Positions 28,483 through 38,459 of a stretch of DNA of 64,000 nucleotides are shown here, one piece after another (position 1 is the first letter of the stretch; every line of letters starts with the position of its first letter). The DNA comes from Streptomonospora nanhaiensis (GTDB lineage Bacteria; Actinomycetota; Actinomycetes; Streptosporangiales; Streptosporangiaceae), in the NCBI RefSeq assembly GCF_013410565.1, contig NZ_JACCFO010000001.1, positions 2,604,001 through 2,668,000 on the forward strand. The letters are read 5' to 3'. The notes under the pieces were generated by a model. That model worked only from the letters and a program-made list of their open reading frames with translations. It had not been told where the DNA came from and made no database searches. The position numbers and the translations under genes were made by a program.

Positions 28483-29604
28483 TCACCTGCGGACCGCGGA
28501 GTCCCCGGCCCCCTCCCCGGCGGCCGCCGCCGCGTCGGTGTCCGCGCCGCCGCCGGCCCCGGCGCGGGGCCGCAGCACCCGCCAGGCCGCCGCCGGCAGC
28601 AGCAGCACGCCCGCCGCGCCCAGCCCTGCGGGCAGCCACGCGCGCGCCGCCCGCAGCAGGGCCCGCCGCTCCGCCGCCTGCCGGACGTGGGCGTCGACCA
28701 CCTCCTGGGGCATCGTGAACCGCGCGTCCAGCAGCGTCCGCTCACCGCCGCCGCCCGCGGCGGGCCGCAGGGTCTCGTGCCGCTCCTCGGCGATGTCGAC
28801 CACCCGGCCGGTCACCGGCTCCACCCAGTAGACGCGCTCCAGCTCCAGCCACCGGTTGGCCTCGACCACTCCCCCGCGCTCCAGGCCCAGCGCGCTCGCG
28901 GGCACCGGCCGGGCGGAGTCGGGGATCTGGGTGGGCTCGACCCGCTGGACGTAGCGCCGCACAGCCAGGCCGCCGACCTCGTCGGGGCCCTCGTCGACCA
29001 TGCGCGGGGCGGCGCGCAGGTCGGCGTCGTAGAAGGGGTACTCCGGCCACCGCGCGCCGGCCGGCCACTGGAACACCAGCCCGGCCTGGCGCACGGCGCG
29101 GTCGCCGTCCACGTGCTCGCCGCAGCAGTTGACCGCCATGCCGGTGGCGCGGTCCACGATCACCCGGCGGTCCAGGTGGGACACCATGTCCTGCCCGGCG
29201 GCGACGTCCACCGACATCTGCCAGGTGCTCCAGCCGGAGTTGCCGGGGCTGGGCGTGCCGCGGATGTCGGTGCGCAGCTCGACCTCGGTGTCGGCCACCG
29301 TGCGCCAGGTGCCGGTGTCGAGGTAGGTGCCCGACTCGTCCACCAGCCGGACCCGCTGGTCGACCTCCGCCGGCAGCAGCGCCAGCTGGCCGGCGACGTA
29401 GAAGCGCAGCAGCAGCGCGGAGGTCACCAGGAAGGCGCCCAGGACCAGGCCGAGCAGGGCGGCGTTGCGGCGCAGCGGCTCGGGCAGGCGGCGCGGCGGG
29501 CGCTCCTGCCGCGGCCGCGCGGAGCCGGGGGCGCGGCCCTGTTCGTCCGCCCCGGCGGGTGCGGTGCCGCCGCGCGCGGCGGCCGGCTCGGCGCGGGCGC
29601 TCAC
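28483..29604 (-). CDS. DUF3068 membrane-anchored protein (paralogue 2)
   Basis: 373 residues: disordered N-terminal ~45 residues, first helix (AALLGLVLGAFLVTSALLL), extracytoplasmic domain with AVNCCGEHVDGDRAV, RVYWVEPVTGRVVDIAEE and LLDARFTMPQEVVDAHV, second helix (AWLPAGLGAAGVLLLPAA) and an acidic/Ala tail. It shares the Cys-Cys pair, the WVEP/WIEP motif and topology with the protein at 20829-21752. GTG start overlaps the aftD stop (GTGA), so its synthesis is coupled to AftD. That coupling is the best clue that DUF3068 proteins partner arabinosyltransferases; function otherwise unknown. Confidence 0.83.
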   Translation of the reverse strand: MSARAEPAAARGGTAPAGADEQGRAPGSARPRQERPPRRLPEPLRRNAALLGLVLGAFLVTSALLLRFYVAGQLALLPAEVDQRVRLVDESGTYLDTGTWRTVADTEVELRTDIRGTPSPGNSGWSTWQMSVDVAAGQDMVSHLDRRVIVDRATGMAVNCCGEHVDGDRAVRQAGLVFQWPAGARWPEYPFYDADLRAAPRMVDEGPDEVGGLAVRRYVQRVEPTQIPDSARPVPASALGLERGGVVEANRWLELERVYWVEPVTGRVVDIAEERHETLRPAAGGGGERTLLDARFTMPQEVVDAHVRQAAERRALLRAARAWLPAGLGAAGVLLLPAAAWRVLRPRAGAGGGADTDAAAAAGEGAGDSAVRR

Positions 29605-32600
29605 GCGCGCACCTCCTCGGCGGGGCCGCCGGCGGCGTGTCCGGCCGCCTTCCCCACCGGCCGCGGGGCCCCGTTGGCGGCCCGCTCCCCCGGCCCGCCG
29701 CCGGGCACGGTGAAGGCGGGGCCGCCCCCGGGCGGCGCGGCGGCGGGCGAGCCCACCGGCTCGCCCAGCGCCACCACGAGCCGGGCCAGCGCGGGCAGGC
29801 AGCACGCCTGGGCGACCCACTCGCGCAGCGGCCCGCTGAGCAGCTCGCTGATGTCGTGGAAGGGGTAGTACAGCGCGAGGTAGGTGCCGGCGCCCAGGGA
29901 GAGCCCGGCGCAGCCCAGGGCGAGCGCGACCGCCCAGGGGCCGGCGAGCACGCCCAGCAGCCGCCCGCCGAGCGCGGGCCGCCCCGGTCTGGCGTGCCGC
30001 AGGGAGCGCGACGGCGCGCGGCCCAGCCACCACACGAGCAGCAGCGCCCCGGCCGTCACGGCGGCGCCGGCCGCGCCGCCCACCCACACGCCGTAGGCCA
30101 CGCCCAGGGGCGCCAGCAGGGGGCGCGGAAGGCGGGCGGGTCCGGCGGCGGGCAGCAGCGCGGCGCGCTCGCGGCGCGCGCGCCGCGCGGCGGGCGCGGT
30201 CGGGCGGCGCGCCGGGCGCACCGGGCGCGCCGACACCGCGGCCAGCACCGCCACCGCCAGCGCGAACACCGCACCCACCCCCAGCGCCGCGTGGTAGGCG
30301 GTGTCGGGGGTGTAGGTGAGCGTCACCTGGCCCGACGCGCCGGCGGGCAGCCGCCACGCCTGCTTCCAGCCGTCCAGCCGCACGGGCTCCAGCGGCTCGT
30401 CGGCGCCCTCCAGGGTGGCCCGCCAGCCGTCGTTGAAGTTCTCGTTGACCACCAGGAAGCTGGCCTCGTCCACCGAGACGTCGAACCGGCGCTCGCTGCG
30501 GCCCCAGCCGCCCATGGCGTCCACGGGGGCCGTGCGCACCGCGCCGCCGGCCTCCTCGCCGCCGTCGCCGTCGGCTCCGGCGCGGGCCAGGGCGGAGTCG
30601 GCACCGGCCAGCACGGCCGAGCGCACCTGGTACTGGTTGCCGGGGTCGACGGTGAGGCGGTTGGCGCCCTCGGCGAGGGGCACCGGCGAGCAGCTGGCGA
30701 AGTCCAGCGGCTCGCCGCGCAGCCGGTCCTCCAGGGTGCCCGACACGATGCGGGTCTCGACCCGCTCGCCGTTGACCCGCAGCACCGGTCCCAGGCCGCA
30801 GGCGGTGGCGGCGTCGCCGCCCGCCACGGGCGGCAGCGGGTCGGTGCCGGGCAGGGTGATGCCGCGGACCTCCAGCGGCTGGCCCTCGGGCGGGTCGAAG
30901 GTGATGGTCAGCTCGCGCGCGGTCAGCGGGGCGAACCCGACCCAGCCGGTGCCGTCCAGCCAGCCCTCGCGCACGGTGCCGCCGGACTCCACGGTGACCT
31001 TGACCGGCCGGGTGACGCTGTCGGCGCGCGGGAACTCCACGCGCAGCCCGTCCAGTTCGGTGGCGCGGGGCAGGCCGACCTCCAGCCAGGGCCGCCGCTC
31101 GTCGGGGTCGGGGTACCACACGGTGGCCGGGTCGTCGTCCAGGGCGTTGCGGCCCATGGCGGCGGGGTGCTCCACCGAGGTGGAGGACGAGGTGACCGTG
31201 GGCTCGTCTTGGCCGGCGGCGCGGTTGGCGGCGTTCTCCGCGTCGTGGGGGTCGGTGAGCACGGCCTGCCCGGTGATGGTGTGGGCGCCGTCGGCGGCGT
31301 CGGCGCTCACCGCGAAGGAGCGGTCGAAGGTGTGGGCGTCCTCGCCCTGCACGGCCAGCCCGGGGTTGCACACCCACACCCGCGAGCCCTCCATGCACCC
31401 GGGCACGGTGCCCACCGAGCCGGTGAACAGGTGGGCGCCGGCGTCGGCGGGCCCGGGGACGCGCAGGGTGCGCTCGGGCTGGAGGCCGGGCAGGGTGATA
31501 CCGGTGATGCCCACGCGGGTGCCGAACCGGTACTCCGGCTCCCAGGCCAGCTCGTCCACGCGGACGCGCAGGCGGGTGGTGGTCCCGGCGGGCGCGGTGA
31601 ACTCCTGGGGGTCCTCGGTGGCGGCGACCGGCGCGGTGGTGCGGTCGTCGTCGGTGATGAGGCTGATGCGGGCGGGCGGCGGCTCGCCGGGGATCTGCTC
31701 GAAGGCGATGGTGAGGTCGCCGACCTCGCGCGGCTCGCTGAACTCGACCTCCAGCCACTGGCCCACGGCGCCGGTGAACCCGCTGGAGCGCCACGAGGTG
31801 TCGGCGGCGTCGTCCAGCGCGGCGAACGGCATCCGGCCGGGGTCGCGGGTGGTGGGCCCGGCGTTGGCGCCGGACTCGGTGGAGGACGCCCTGACCTGGG
31901 CGATCCCGGTGTGCTCGGCGACGGCGGTGTAGTCGGCCCAGGCGGGGTCGGTGATGTCGGGCGCGGGGGCGTCGCGCTCCAGCTCCTCCTCGGCGGTGAG
32001 TGTGTTGCTGACGTTGCGGCGGACGTCGGAGTAGACGATCTCGCGGCGGCGCGCGGTGTCGGTCACGACGGTGTCCTCGGGCGCGACCTCCTCGGCGCCG
32101 GGGTCGTCACCGATGATGACGGGCCGGTCGTCGGTGAGCAGGCCCTGCTCGGCGAGGCTGAGCAGGGCCTCGGGGCCGCCGGTGACGCGCAGGGCGTCCT
32201 CGGCGGGCACGGTGCCCACGCGGGGCGCGGCGCCGTCGACGGTGTAGACGTCGAGGGCGCGGTAGGGCTGGTCGTACCAGTCGGCGGCGCGCTGGACGTC
32301 GAGGGAGCCGACGTCGGGCCCGAAGGACACCGCGTGGGAGATCCCGGGCGAGGAGTTCAGCGCCTGGTGCACGCGGGCCGGCCAGCCGCCGTTGATGGTG
32401 TCGCGCTGGAGGTCGTTGCGGACCAGCAGGTGGGTGACGCCCATGCGGGCGAGGGTGTCGGCCAGACCGGCGGAGCCCCGGCCCGAGGAGATGCGCTGGT
32501 CGATCTCGTGGTTGAGGCGGGAGACCCCGGCCGATCCCCAGGGGATGATCTGGTGGTTGGTCCAGGCGCTCTCCATGAGCGGCTGCATGGGCTCGTCCAT

Positions 32601-34319
32601 GGGGCGGCCCCACTCGTACTCGCCGCGCGCCGAGCCGGGCACCGCCATGGTGGTGCCCGAGCCGCTGTGCCGGTCGAGCCACTGGGCGGCCTCGTACCAG
32701 TAGCCGGGGATCCGCTCGAACCCGCCCGGGGTGGACACCCCCACGGTGGCGAGCGGGGTCAGCGTGGCGAGCACGGCCAGGACGCAGGCCGCGGCGGCGA
32801 CCCGGTGCGGCGCGGCCAGGCGGCGGGCGGAGGGCGCCGGGGGCGGGCCGGCGGCATGCGGCGTGGGCGCGGCGGCGGGGGCCGCGGCGGCCCGGCGGGT
32901 GCGCAGGGCGCGGCGGTCGGCGGCGTCGCGGGCCACGGCCACCGGCAGCGCGGCCAGGCCCAGCACCACCGGGAGCCGGATCAGCGCGTCGAACTTGTGG
33001 ATGTTGCGGAACGGGCTGAGCGCGCCGTCCAGGAGGCCCCGCATGGTCTCGGCGAAGGGGCCGGTGAGCGCGCCGGTGTAGCCCGCGACCACGATCGCGG
33101 TCCCCGTCAGCAGGGTCGTGACGAGGAAGGTCCGCTCGGGGGTGCGCCGGTTGACGAGCCCGGCGATCCCCAGCCCGGCGACCAGGGCGGTGACCGCGAC
33201 CAGCCACGGCTCGGTGGACAGTTCGGCGCCGGCGGGCAGGGCGGGCTGGCCGTGGCCGGGCACGTAGCCCATCCAGTTGGAGGCGCCGCGCAGCGCGTTG
33301 GTGAGGGTGGTGACGCTGGTGGTGGTCGCGGCGTCCTCGGTGTAGGGCATGAACGAGAACACGTAGCGGCCCATGAGCAGCAGCGGGACCAGCCACCAGA
33401 AGGACACCAGGAACAGCGCGGTCAGCCACCAGCCCAGCAGCCGCCACGTGCGCGGTCCGCCCGCACGGCTGAGCAGGTAGATCAGCGGGACGACCAGGAC
33501 CGCGAGTTCGGAGGCGGCGTTGGTGCCGCCGCACAGCAGGAACGCCAGGGCCGAGAGCGCGGCGGCGCGCAGCGGAGGGCGGCCGCGGCGGGTGCCGTGG
33601 ACCAGCGGGAGCACGATCCAGGGCAGCAGCATCATCGGCTGCAGCTCGGCGGAGTTGTAGGAGAGCAGCGTGAGCACGCGCGGGGAGAGCGCGTAGGCCA
33701 CGCCCGCGAGGATGCGGGTGTGCTCGGAGCCGATGCCCAGCGCCTCGGCGAGCTTGACGGTGCCCAGGAAGGCGGCGCACAGCAGCACGGCCATCCACAC
33801 GCGCTGGACGAGCCACTCGGGCATGTCCAGGCCGATGAGCAGGGCGTGGAAGGGGCCGTTGGGAAAGAAGTAGCCGTAGGCCTGGTTCTGCAGCTGGCCG
33901 AAGTAGGCGGGGTCCCAGAGGTAGAGCGCGCGGTAGAGGAACCCGAAGGGGTTGACCGTGAGGTCGATCTTGGTGTCGCCGACGATCATCGGCGGGTTGA
34001 GGCTGAGCGCCATGGCCCACAGCAGCAGGCAGACGCCGAAGAGCTTGAGCCTGCGCAGCAGGCGGGCGTCGGTGGCGGGGGCCGGGCGGGAGTCGGGCGC
34101 GGTGGGCGCGGCGGGGCCGGTGGTCACGGGATCGGCGGTCGCGGTCGTCGTGGCGGAGGAGGGCGGCGCGGGCGCGGGGGCGGCCGGGGTGCCGGTGGCG
34201 GCGTTTGGACCGGAGGCCTCCTCCGCGCCGCCGGCGGGCGCGCGGGACCGCCCGGCGGCGTCGTCGCCGCCGCCGTCCTGCTGTCCTTCGCGCCTGTCCC
34301 CGGCCTCGGGGTGGGTCAC
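29601..34319 (-). CDS. aftD: AftD: alpha-(1->3)-arabinofuranosyltransferase
   Basis: 1572 residues, slightly longer than the ~1400-residue mycobacterial AftD. After a disordered ~75-residue N-terminus come about 11 membrane helices of the GT-C domain, with the conserved first-loop motif GDTKIDLTVNP followed by FGQLQNQAYGYFFPNGPFHAL, a near-exact family signature. Then follows a large extracytoplasmic region with at least two discoidin-like carbohydrate-binding modules (for example DTSWRSSGFTG; DPATVWYPDPDERRPWLEV) and C-terminal helices. It transfers arabinofuranose from DPA onto envelope arabinan outside the membrane. GTG start overlaps the glycosyltransferase stop; its own stop overlaps the DUF3068 start. 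Confidence 0.93.
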   Translation of the reverse strand: MTHPEAGDRREGQQDGGGDDAAGRSRAPAGGAEEASGPNAATGTPAAPAPAPPSSATTTATADPVTTGPAAPTAPDSRPAPATDARLLRRLKLFGVCLLLWAMALSLNPPMIVGDTKIDLTVNPFGFLYRALYLWDPAYFGQLQNQAYGYFFPNGPFHALLIGLDMPEWLVQRVWMAVLLCAAFLGTVKLAEALGIGSEHTRILAGVAYALSPRVLTLLSYNSAELQPMMLLPWIVLPLVHGTRRGRPPLRAAALSALAFLLCGGTNAASELAVLVVPLIYLLSRAGGPRTWRLLGWWLTALFLVSFWWLVPLLLMGRYVFSFMPYTEDAATTTSVTTLTNALRGASNWMGYVPGHGQPALPAGAELSTEPWLVAVTALVAGLGIAGLVNRRTPERTFLVTTLLTGTAIVVAGYTGALTGPFAETMRGLLDGALSPFRNIHKFDALIRLPVVLGLAALPVAVARDAADRRALRTRRAAAAPAAAPTPHAAGPPPAPSARRLAAPHRVAAAACVLAVLATLTPLATVGVSTPGGFERIPGYWYEAAQWLDRHSGSGTTMAVPGSARGEYEWGRPMDEPMQPLMESAWTNHQIIPWGSAGVSRLNHEIDQRISSGRGSAGLADTLARMGVTHLLVRNDLQRDTINGGWPARVHQALNSSPGISHAVSFGPDVGSLDVQRAADWYDQPYRALDVYTVDGAAPRVGTVPAEDALRVTGGPEALLSLAEQGLLTDDRPVIIGDDPGAEEVAPEDTVVTDTARRREIVYSDVRRNVSNTLTAEEELERDAPAPDITDPAWADYTAVAEHTGIAQVRASSTESGANAGPTTRDPGRMPFAALDDAADTSWRSSGFTGAVGQWLEVEFSEPREVGDLTIAFEQIPGEPPPARISLITDDDRTTAPVAATEDPQEFTAPAGTTTRLRVRVDELAWEPEYRFGTRVGITGITLPGLQPERTLRVPGPADAGAHLFTGSVGTVPGCMEGSRVWVCNPGLAVQGEDAHTFDRSFAVSADAADGAHTITGQAVLTDPHDAENAANRAAGQDEPTVTSSSTSVEHPAAMGRNALDDDPATVWYPDPDERRPWLEVGLPRATELDGLRVEFPRADSVTRPVKVTVESGGTVREGWLDGTGWVGFAPLTARELTITFDPPEGQPLEVRGITLPGTDPLPPVAGGDAATACGLGPVLRVNGERVETRIVSGTLEDRLRGEPLDFASCSPVPLAEGANRLTVDPGNQYQVRSAVLAGADSALARAGADGDGGEEAGGAVRTAPVDAMGGWGRSERRFDVSVDEASFLVVNENFNDGWRATLEGADEPLEPVRLDGWKQAWRLPAGASGQVTLTYTPDTAYHAALGVGAVFALAVAVLAAVSARPVRPARRPTAPAARRARRERAALLPAAGPARLPRPLLAPLGVAYGVWVGGAAGAAVTAGALLLVWWLGRAPSRSLRHARPGRPALGGRLLGVLAGPWAVALALGCAGLSLGAGTYLALYYPFHDISELLSGPLREWVAQACCLPALARLVVALGEPVGSPAAAPPGGGPAFTVPGGGPGERAANGAPRPVGKAAGHAAGGPAEEVRA

Positions 34320-35842
34320 GGGGCCGCCTTGGCGCGCACCGCGCGGATGCTCGGGTCGGCGGTGCGGGCCGGGGCCGGCGCGGGGGCGCCGGCGTCGGCC
34401 GGGCGCACCACTCCGTCGGCGGGCGCGGCGGTCCGGGGGCGCCGCCGCGGGCGCACGGGGGCGGCGGCGGACGGCTCGGCGGCGGGGGCGGCCTCGACCG
34501 CGGCGGCGGGCACCGGCCGACCCGCGGCCGCGGCCACCAGCCGGGTCATGGCCGCGCCGCTGCGCTCCCAGGTGAAGCGCGCGGCCCACGCGCGGCAGGC
34601 GCGGCGGATCTGCGCGGCGCGGACGGGGTCGCTGAGTTCCGCCAGAGCCGCGGCGACGACGTCGGTCAGTTCCTCGCCCTCCCGTACCAGCCAGCCGGTC
34701 TCTCCGTGGCGCACCGAATCGCGGAGGCCGTCGACATCGTAGGCGACGGTGGGCACCCCCAGGCCCGCCGCCTCGATGACGGTCAGGCCCCAGCCCTCGA
34801 ACTCCGAGGCGGTGACGTGCAGGAGGGAGCTGGCCAGGACGGCGTTCTTGTCGGCCTCGGGCAGGAACCCGTGCAGGCGGACGTGGTCGGCGATCCCGTC
34901 GCGGCGGATCTGCTCGGTGAGGGTGGCGCTCTCGGGGCCGCGCCCGACGACGTGCACCCGCAGGTCGGGGTAGTCGGCGCGCAGGTCGCGGGCGAGGTCG
35001 ACGATGCGCGAGACGCGCTTTTGGACCACCAGGCGGCCGAGGCTGACGATCGCGGGCGAGCCCATCTCGGCCTCGCTGAGGCAGCGGTCGGGGGCGATGG
35101 GCTGGGCGGGCGGGCTGCCGTTGTGGATGACGGTGATGGGGGCGCGCCAGCGCAGCTTCTCGCGCATGGCGCGCCGGGAGGACTCCGACACCGTCACGGT
35201 GGGGCAGGAGCGGTAGACGCGGCTGGCGACGGCGCTCTCGATGAACCGGCCCAGCCAGGCCAGGGGGCGGTTGAAGTAGGCGTTGAACTGGAGGTCGTGC
35301 ACATGGTGCACGACGCTGACGACCCCGGTGCGGCGCGGCAGCACCAGGCGGGAGAAGAACGGGATGCCGTTCATGCAGTCCAGGGCGGCGTGGAACTCCC
35401 GGCGCCACAGCAGGAGCCAGAGCATGACCAGCGGGTAGACGGTGAACCTGCCGCCCATGCGGCGGATGACGATCCCGTCGCGGGTCTCGACGCGGGCCTG
35501 GCCGGGCTCGCGGCTGGTGAGGAAGGTGACCACGGCACCCTGGCGGGCGAGGTGGCGGCTCATGCGCCAGGCGTACTCCTCGGCGCCGCCGGCGGCGGCC
35601 TGCCAGGGGTCGCGCCAGTTGATCATGACGACGCGCAGGCCGTCGAGCCGGGGCTGGGCGGGGTCGCCCGTGTCGGCGGGGGCCGGGCGGCCGGTGTCGG
35701 CGCCGGCGTCCGGGCCGCCGGGGAGCCCGGAGCCGGGGGTGGAGCCGTGCGCGGCGGGGCGGGGGCAGGCGGCGCCGGGGCCGCCGGTGAGCCCCGGGAA
35801 CTCCGGGAACTCGGGGAAAAGGGGTATTTGCTGGTAGGCCAC
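34316..35842 (-). CDS. GT4-family glycosyltransferase
   Basis: 508 residues. GT-B fold: N-terminal domain with GLRVVMINWRDPWQAAAGGAEEYAWRMSRHLA, C-terminal GT4 domain with SLGRLVVQKRVSRIVDLA, GRGPESATL and the nucleotide-sugar E-x7-E region SEFEGWGLTVIEAAGLGVP. It presumably adds a sugar on the cytoplasmic face to a lipid-linked glycan. N-terminal ~75 and C-terminal ~75 residues are Pro/Ala-rich. GTG at 35842 chosen because AGGAG lies 5 nt upstream; an ATG at 35863 is the alternative. Coupled to aftD by a 4-nt overlap. Confidence 0.85.
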   Translation of the reverse strand: MAYQQIPLFPEFPEFPGLTGGPGAACPRPAAHGSTPGSGLPGGPDAGADTGRPAPADTGDPAQPRLDGLRVVMINWRDPWQAAAGGAEEYAWRMSRHLARQGAVVTFLTSREPGQARVETRDGIVIRRMGGRFTVYPLVMLWLLLWRREFHAALDCMNGIPFFSRLVLPRRTGVVSVVHHVHDLQFNAYFNRPLAWLGRFIESAVASRVYRSCPTVTVSESSRRAMREKLRWRAPITVIHNGSPPAQPIAPDRCLSEAEMGSPAIVSLGRLVVQKRVSRIVDLARDLRADYPDLRVHVVGRGPESATLTEQIRRDGIADHVRLHGFLPEADKNAVLASSLLHVTASEFEGWGLTVIEAAGLGVPTVAYDVDGLRDSVRHGETGWLVREGEELTDVVAAALAELSDPVRAAQIRRACRAWAARFTWERSGAAMTRLVAAAAGRPVPAAAVEAAPAAEPSAAAPVRPRRRPRTAAPADGVVRPADAGAPAPAPARTADPSIRAVRAKAAP

Positions 35843-36114
35843 ATGCACTCCTGTTCCGCCCATTCCGCCTTGTCGCCCGGCGGCGGCTGCGTGCCCGCCG
35901 GGTGGGGCGCCCGGACGGTGGAACCGGAGCGGCGCACGGCCGGGGTCGTTGGGAGAGCGCACCGGGGGTGCGCGATGGGCGACCGTCGCGCGGGGCGGGC
36001 CGGGGCAGGGGGCCCGCCGCAGGGGGCGCGAGGGGGTGGGCGCCGAGCGCGGGACGGCCCCGCCGCGGCCGCCGAAACGCGCCGGGTCGGGTCAGGGCCG
36101 TGGGCGCGGCGGGG

Positions 36115-36255
36115 TCAGCGGTCGCCGTAGTTGTAGAGGGACTGGTTCACCGGTTCGGTCGACGACGAACTCTGGGTGGCGAACGTGGTTCCCACCAGCG
36201 CCAGCCCGCCCGCCAGTGCCGCGCCGATGACGCAGGCGGCGACGATTTTGATCAC
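36115..36255 (-). CDS. DUF2613 small single-helix protein
   Basis: 46 residues: an N-terminal hydrophobic helix (VIKIVAACVIGAALAGGLALVG) and a short polar tail (TQSSSSTEPVNQSLYNYGDR). Small secreted or anchored proteins of this form (DUF2613) sit beside aftD in mycobacteria (Rv0236A next to Rv0236c), which supports both calls. GTG start overlaps the stop of the upstream membrane-protein gene (GTGA), with AAGGAG 8 nt upstream. Role unknown; probably an accessory subunit. The 272-bp stretch from here to the glycosyltransferase start holds nothing recognisable. Confidence 0.82.
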   Translation of the reverse strand: MIKIVAACVIGAALAGGLALVGTTFATQSSSSTEPVNQSLYNYGDR

Positions 36256-38459
36256 GTGGAGTGCTCCTTCCGCGATTCCGCACCGGGGGTCGGGGCGGGA
36301 CGCCTGGAAACGAGACTAGAACCTGATACAGCAATCGACCAGAGGATTGCCCCAACTGTAACGAACCAGGCCGATGCTTCCAACCCCGACAGAGCGTCGC
36401 TCGTCGGAACGACATGCTGATCCGGAAGCTCAAGCAGGGTGAGCTGGGCTCCGTCGTGCACGGTGGCCAGACCGGCGGCGGCAAGTGAGAACCTGTTCTC
36501 GCCAGCGAGGGGGCCCAGCGCGGCGGCGGCTTGGGCAGCGCCGCCGGCCGGGTCGGCGCCGCTGCCGGCGGCCGGGAACGCGCCGGGTCCGGGGGCACCG
36601 GGGAGCGCGGACCGCTCCACCAGGACGTAGCGGATGCCGAGGCCGGCCAGGGCGGCGGCGTAGGCGCGCGGACCGGGGTCGGCGGCGTGCAGCAGGTCGA
36701 CGCGCCGCGCCAGCGGGTCCTCGCCCTCGACCACGCGCACCGCGCCGCCGGTCTCGACGCGCAGGTCGTCGTTCCACACCGCGCGCCGGTCGAAGAGCTT
36801 GGTGGCGGGGTCGAGTACGACGACTCTATGCCCGTCGCCGCGCCAGTCAAGGCCCCGGTAGGCGCTCCAGGGGAGCACGAGCACGCGGCCGGGGCGGTCG
36901 TCGGCGTTGACGACGGCCTGCACGTGCCGCCACTCGTCGGGGTAGGCGGCGGGCGCCAGCCGCCCGGCGGCCCCCCACGCCAGCCCGGGCAGCGCGGCCA
37001 CCGGCGCCAGGGCGAGCACCGCGGCCGCGGCCGCCCCGAGGACGCGGGCGCCGGAGCGGGAGGCGAATCGGGAGCGCGGCCGACCGGGCGGGCGCGGCCC
37101 CGCGCCCGGGGACCGGCGGCCGGGTGCCGGGGCGCGGAGGCTGGGGCCGGCGGGGGCGGGTCCGGCGGGGGCGGGGCCGCCGCCGTCGCCGGTCGTCCAC
37201 AGGCGGGCGAACCCGTGTGGCGCCGCCCCGGGCCGGTCGGCTTCACTTGAGATAAGGGGTTCCCCCGGGGCCCGCGCTTCGTCGTGCCCCGCGCCCTCCG
37301 CCCTCGCGGCGCGGCGCAGCCACATCAGCGCCCCGGCCATGCCTGCGGCCTGCAGCAGGGCCAGCGGCGCCACGTACAGGTGGCCGTCGCGCAGCGGGCC
37401 GAACCCCGGCCACAGCCCGATCAAGGTTGCCACCGCCGCGCGGCCCGGCTCGGTCACGCCCGCCAGCGCCACCAGCAGCCCCGCCACCGCCGCCGCCGTC
37501 ACCCCCGCCCCGAACCCCGGAGCCCCGCCGCGCCGCAGCAGCCACACCCACCCCGCCACGGCCGCCGCCGACAGCACCAGCCGGACGGCCGCGAGCACCG
37601 GCAGCCCGTACCACTCGGGCACCGCCTGCACGTTCCAGATCCCGCCCAGCGACACCAGCGACCCCACCGCGCCGAACGGGGTGTCGGCGCGCGCGGCGAA
37701 CAGGTCCACGGCCGCCGGGTCGGTGCGCGCGCCGCTGCCCAGCGCCGGCACCAGCCACGGCAGGCTGAGCAGGACCAGCGCACCGGCCACCGCCCCGGCC
37801 CGCCGCAGCGCCCGCCCGGCTCCCCCGCCGGCCAGCAGCGCGGTGGCCAGCCCGACCAGCGCCGACAGCACCATGGACGAGAACCCGCCGACCGCCGCCG
37901 GCAGCAGCGCGACGACCAGCGGCGCCGGCCACCGCGCGCGCCCGCGCCACCGGCCCGCCGTGCCTCCCGTGCCGCCGGCGCCCCGGCCGCGGGCCGCCCG
38001 GGCGGCCCGCGCCACCGCCGCCGCCACCCACGGCAGTCCGGCGTAGCCCAGCAGCACCGCCCACTGCCCCAGCAGCAGCCGCTCGGCGACGAACGGGTTC
38101 CACACGTAGAACAGCGCCGCCGCCACCCGCGCGCCCGTGTGCGCCCTCGGCACCAGGTGCCCGGCACCCGCCCCCGCCAGCGTGAACACCGCCATCAGCA
38201 GCAGCGCCTGCGCGGCGTCGCCCGGCAGCACCAGCCCCAGCGCGCCCAGCACCGCGTCGCTGGGGACGGCGCGCGGGAACCCGCCCCCGCCGCCCAGGGT
38301 CACCTGCGACAGCGGCGGCTCGGGCACGGCGACCATGTCGTAGCGCAGGACGTAGCCCGGCCCGAGCGCGGGGCCCAGCGCGAGCGCGCCCGCCGCCGCG
38401 CCCACCGCCCACGGCAGCAGCCGCCCGAGCGCCCCGCGCCCCGCCCGCCGGGGCGTCAT
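36252..38459 (-). CDS. GT-C-like polytopic membrane protein of the arabinan operon
   Basis: 735 residues with about 12 hydrophobic helices, a first loop GYVLRYDMVAVPEPPLSQVTLGG bearing an Asp where GT-C enzymes place the catalytic acid, FYVWNPFVAERLLLGQWAVLLGY, and a soluble extracytoplasmic part (VVVLDPATKLFDRRAVWNDD). Topology and operon position between the SGNH hydrolase and DUF2613 genes point to a polyprenyl-sugar-dependent glycosyltransferase, but I recognise no named family. ATG start overlaps the SGNH stop (ATGA); the stop overlaps the DUF2613 start. A Pro/Gly/Arg-rich loop occupies roughly residues 405-470. Confidence 0.65.
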   Translation of the reverse strand: MTPRRAGRGALGRLLPWAVGAAAGALALGPALGPGYVLRYDMVAVPEPPLSQVTLGGGGGFPRAVPSDAVLGALGLVLPGDAAQALLLMAVFTLAGAGAGHLVPRAHTGARVAAALFYVWNPFVAERLLLGQWAVLLGYAGLPWVAAAVARAARAARGRGAGGTGGTAGRWRGRARWPAPLVVALLPAAVGGFSSMVLSALVGLATALLAGGGAGRALRRAGAVAGALVLLSLPWLVPALGSGARTDPAAVDLFAARADTPFGAVGSLVSLGGIWNVQAVPEWYGLPVLAAVRLVLSAAAVAGWVWLLRRGGAPGFGAGVTAAAVAGLLVALAGVTEPGRAAVATLIGLWPGFGPLRDGHLYVAPLALLQAAGMAGALMWLRRAARAEGAGHDEARAPGEPLISSEADRPGAAPHGFARLWTTGDGGGPAPAGPAPAGPSLRAPAPGRRSPGAGPRPPGRPRSRFASRSGARVLGAAAAAVLALAPVAALPGLAWGAAGRLAPAAYPDEWRHVQAVVNADDRPGRVLVLPWSAYRGLDWRGDGHRVVVLDPATKLFDRRAVWNDDLRVETGGAVRVVEGEDPLARRVDLLHAADPGPRAYAAALAGLGIRYVLVERSALPGAPGPGAFPAAGSGADPAGGAAQAAAALGPLAGENRFSLAAAGLATVHDGAQLTLLELPDQHVVPTSDALSGLEASAWFVTVGAILWSIAVSGSSLVSRRPAPTPGAESRKEHST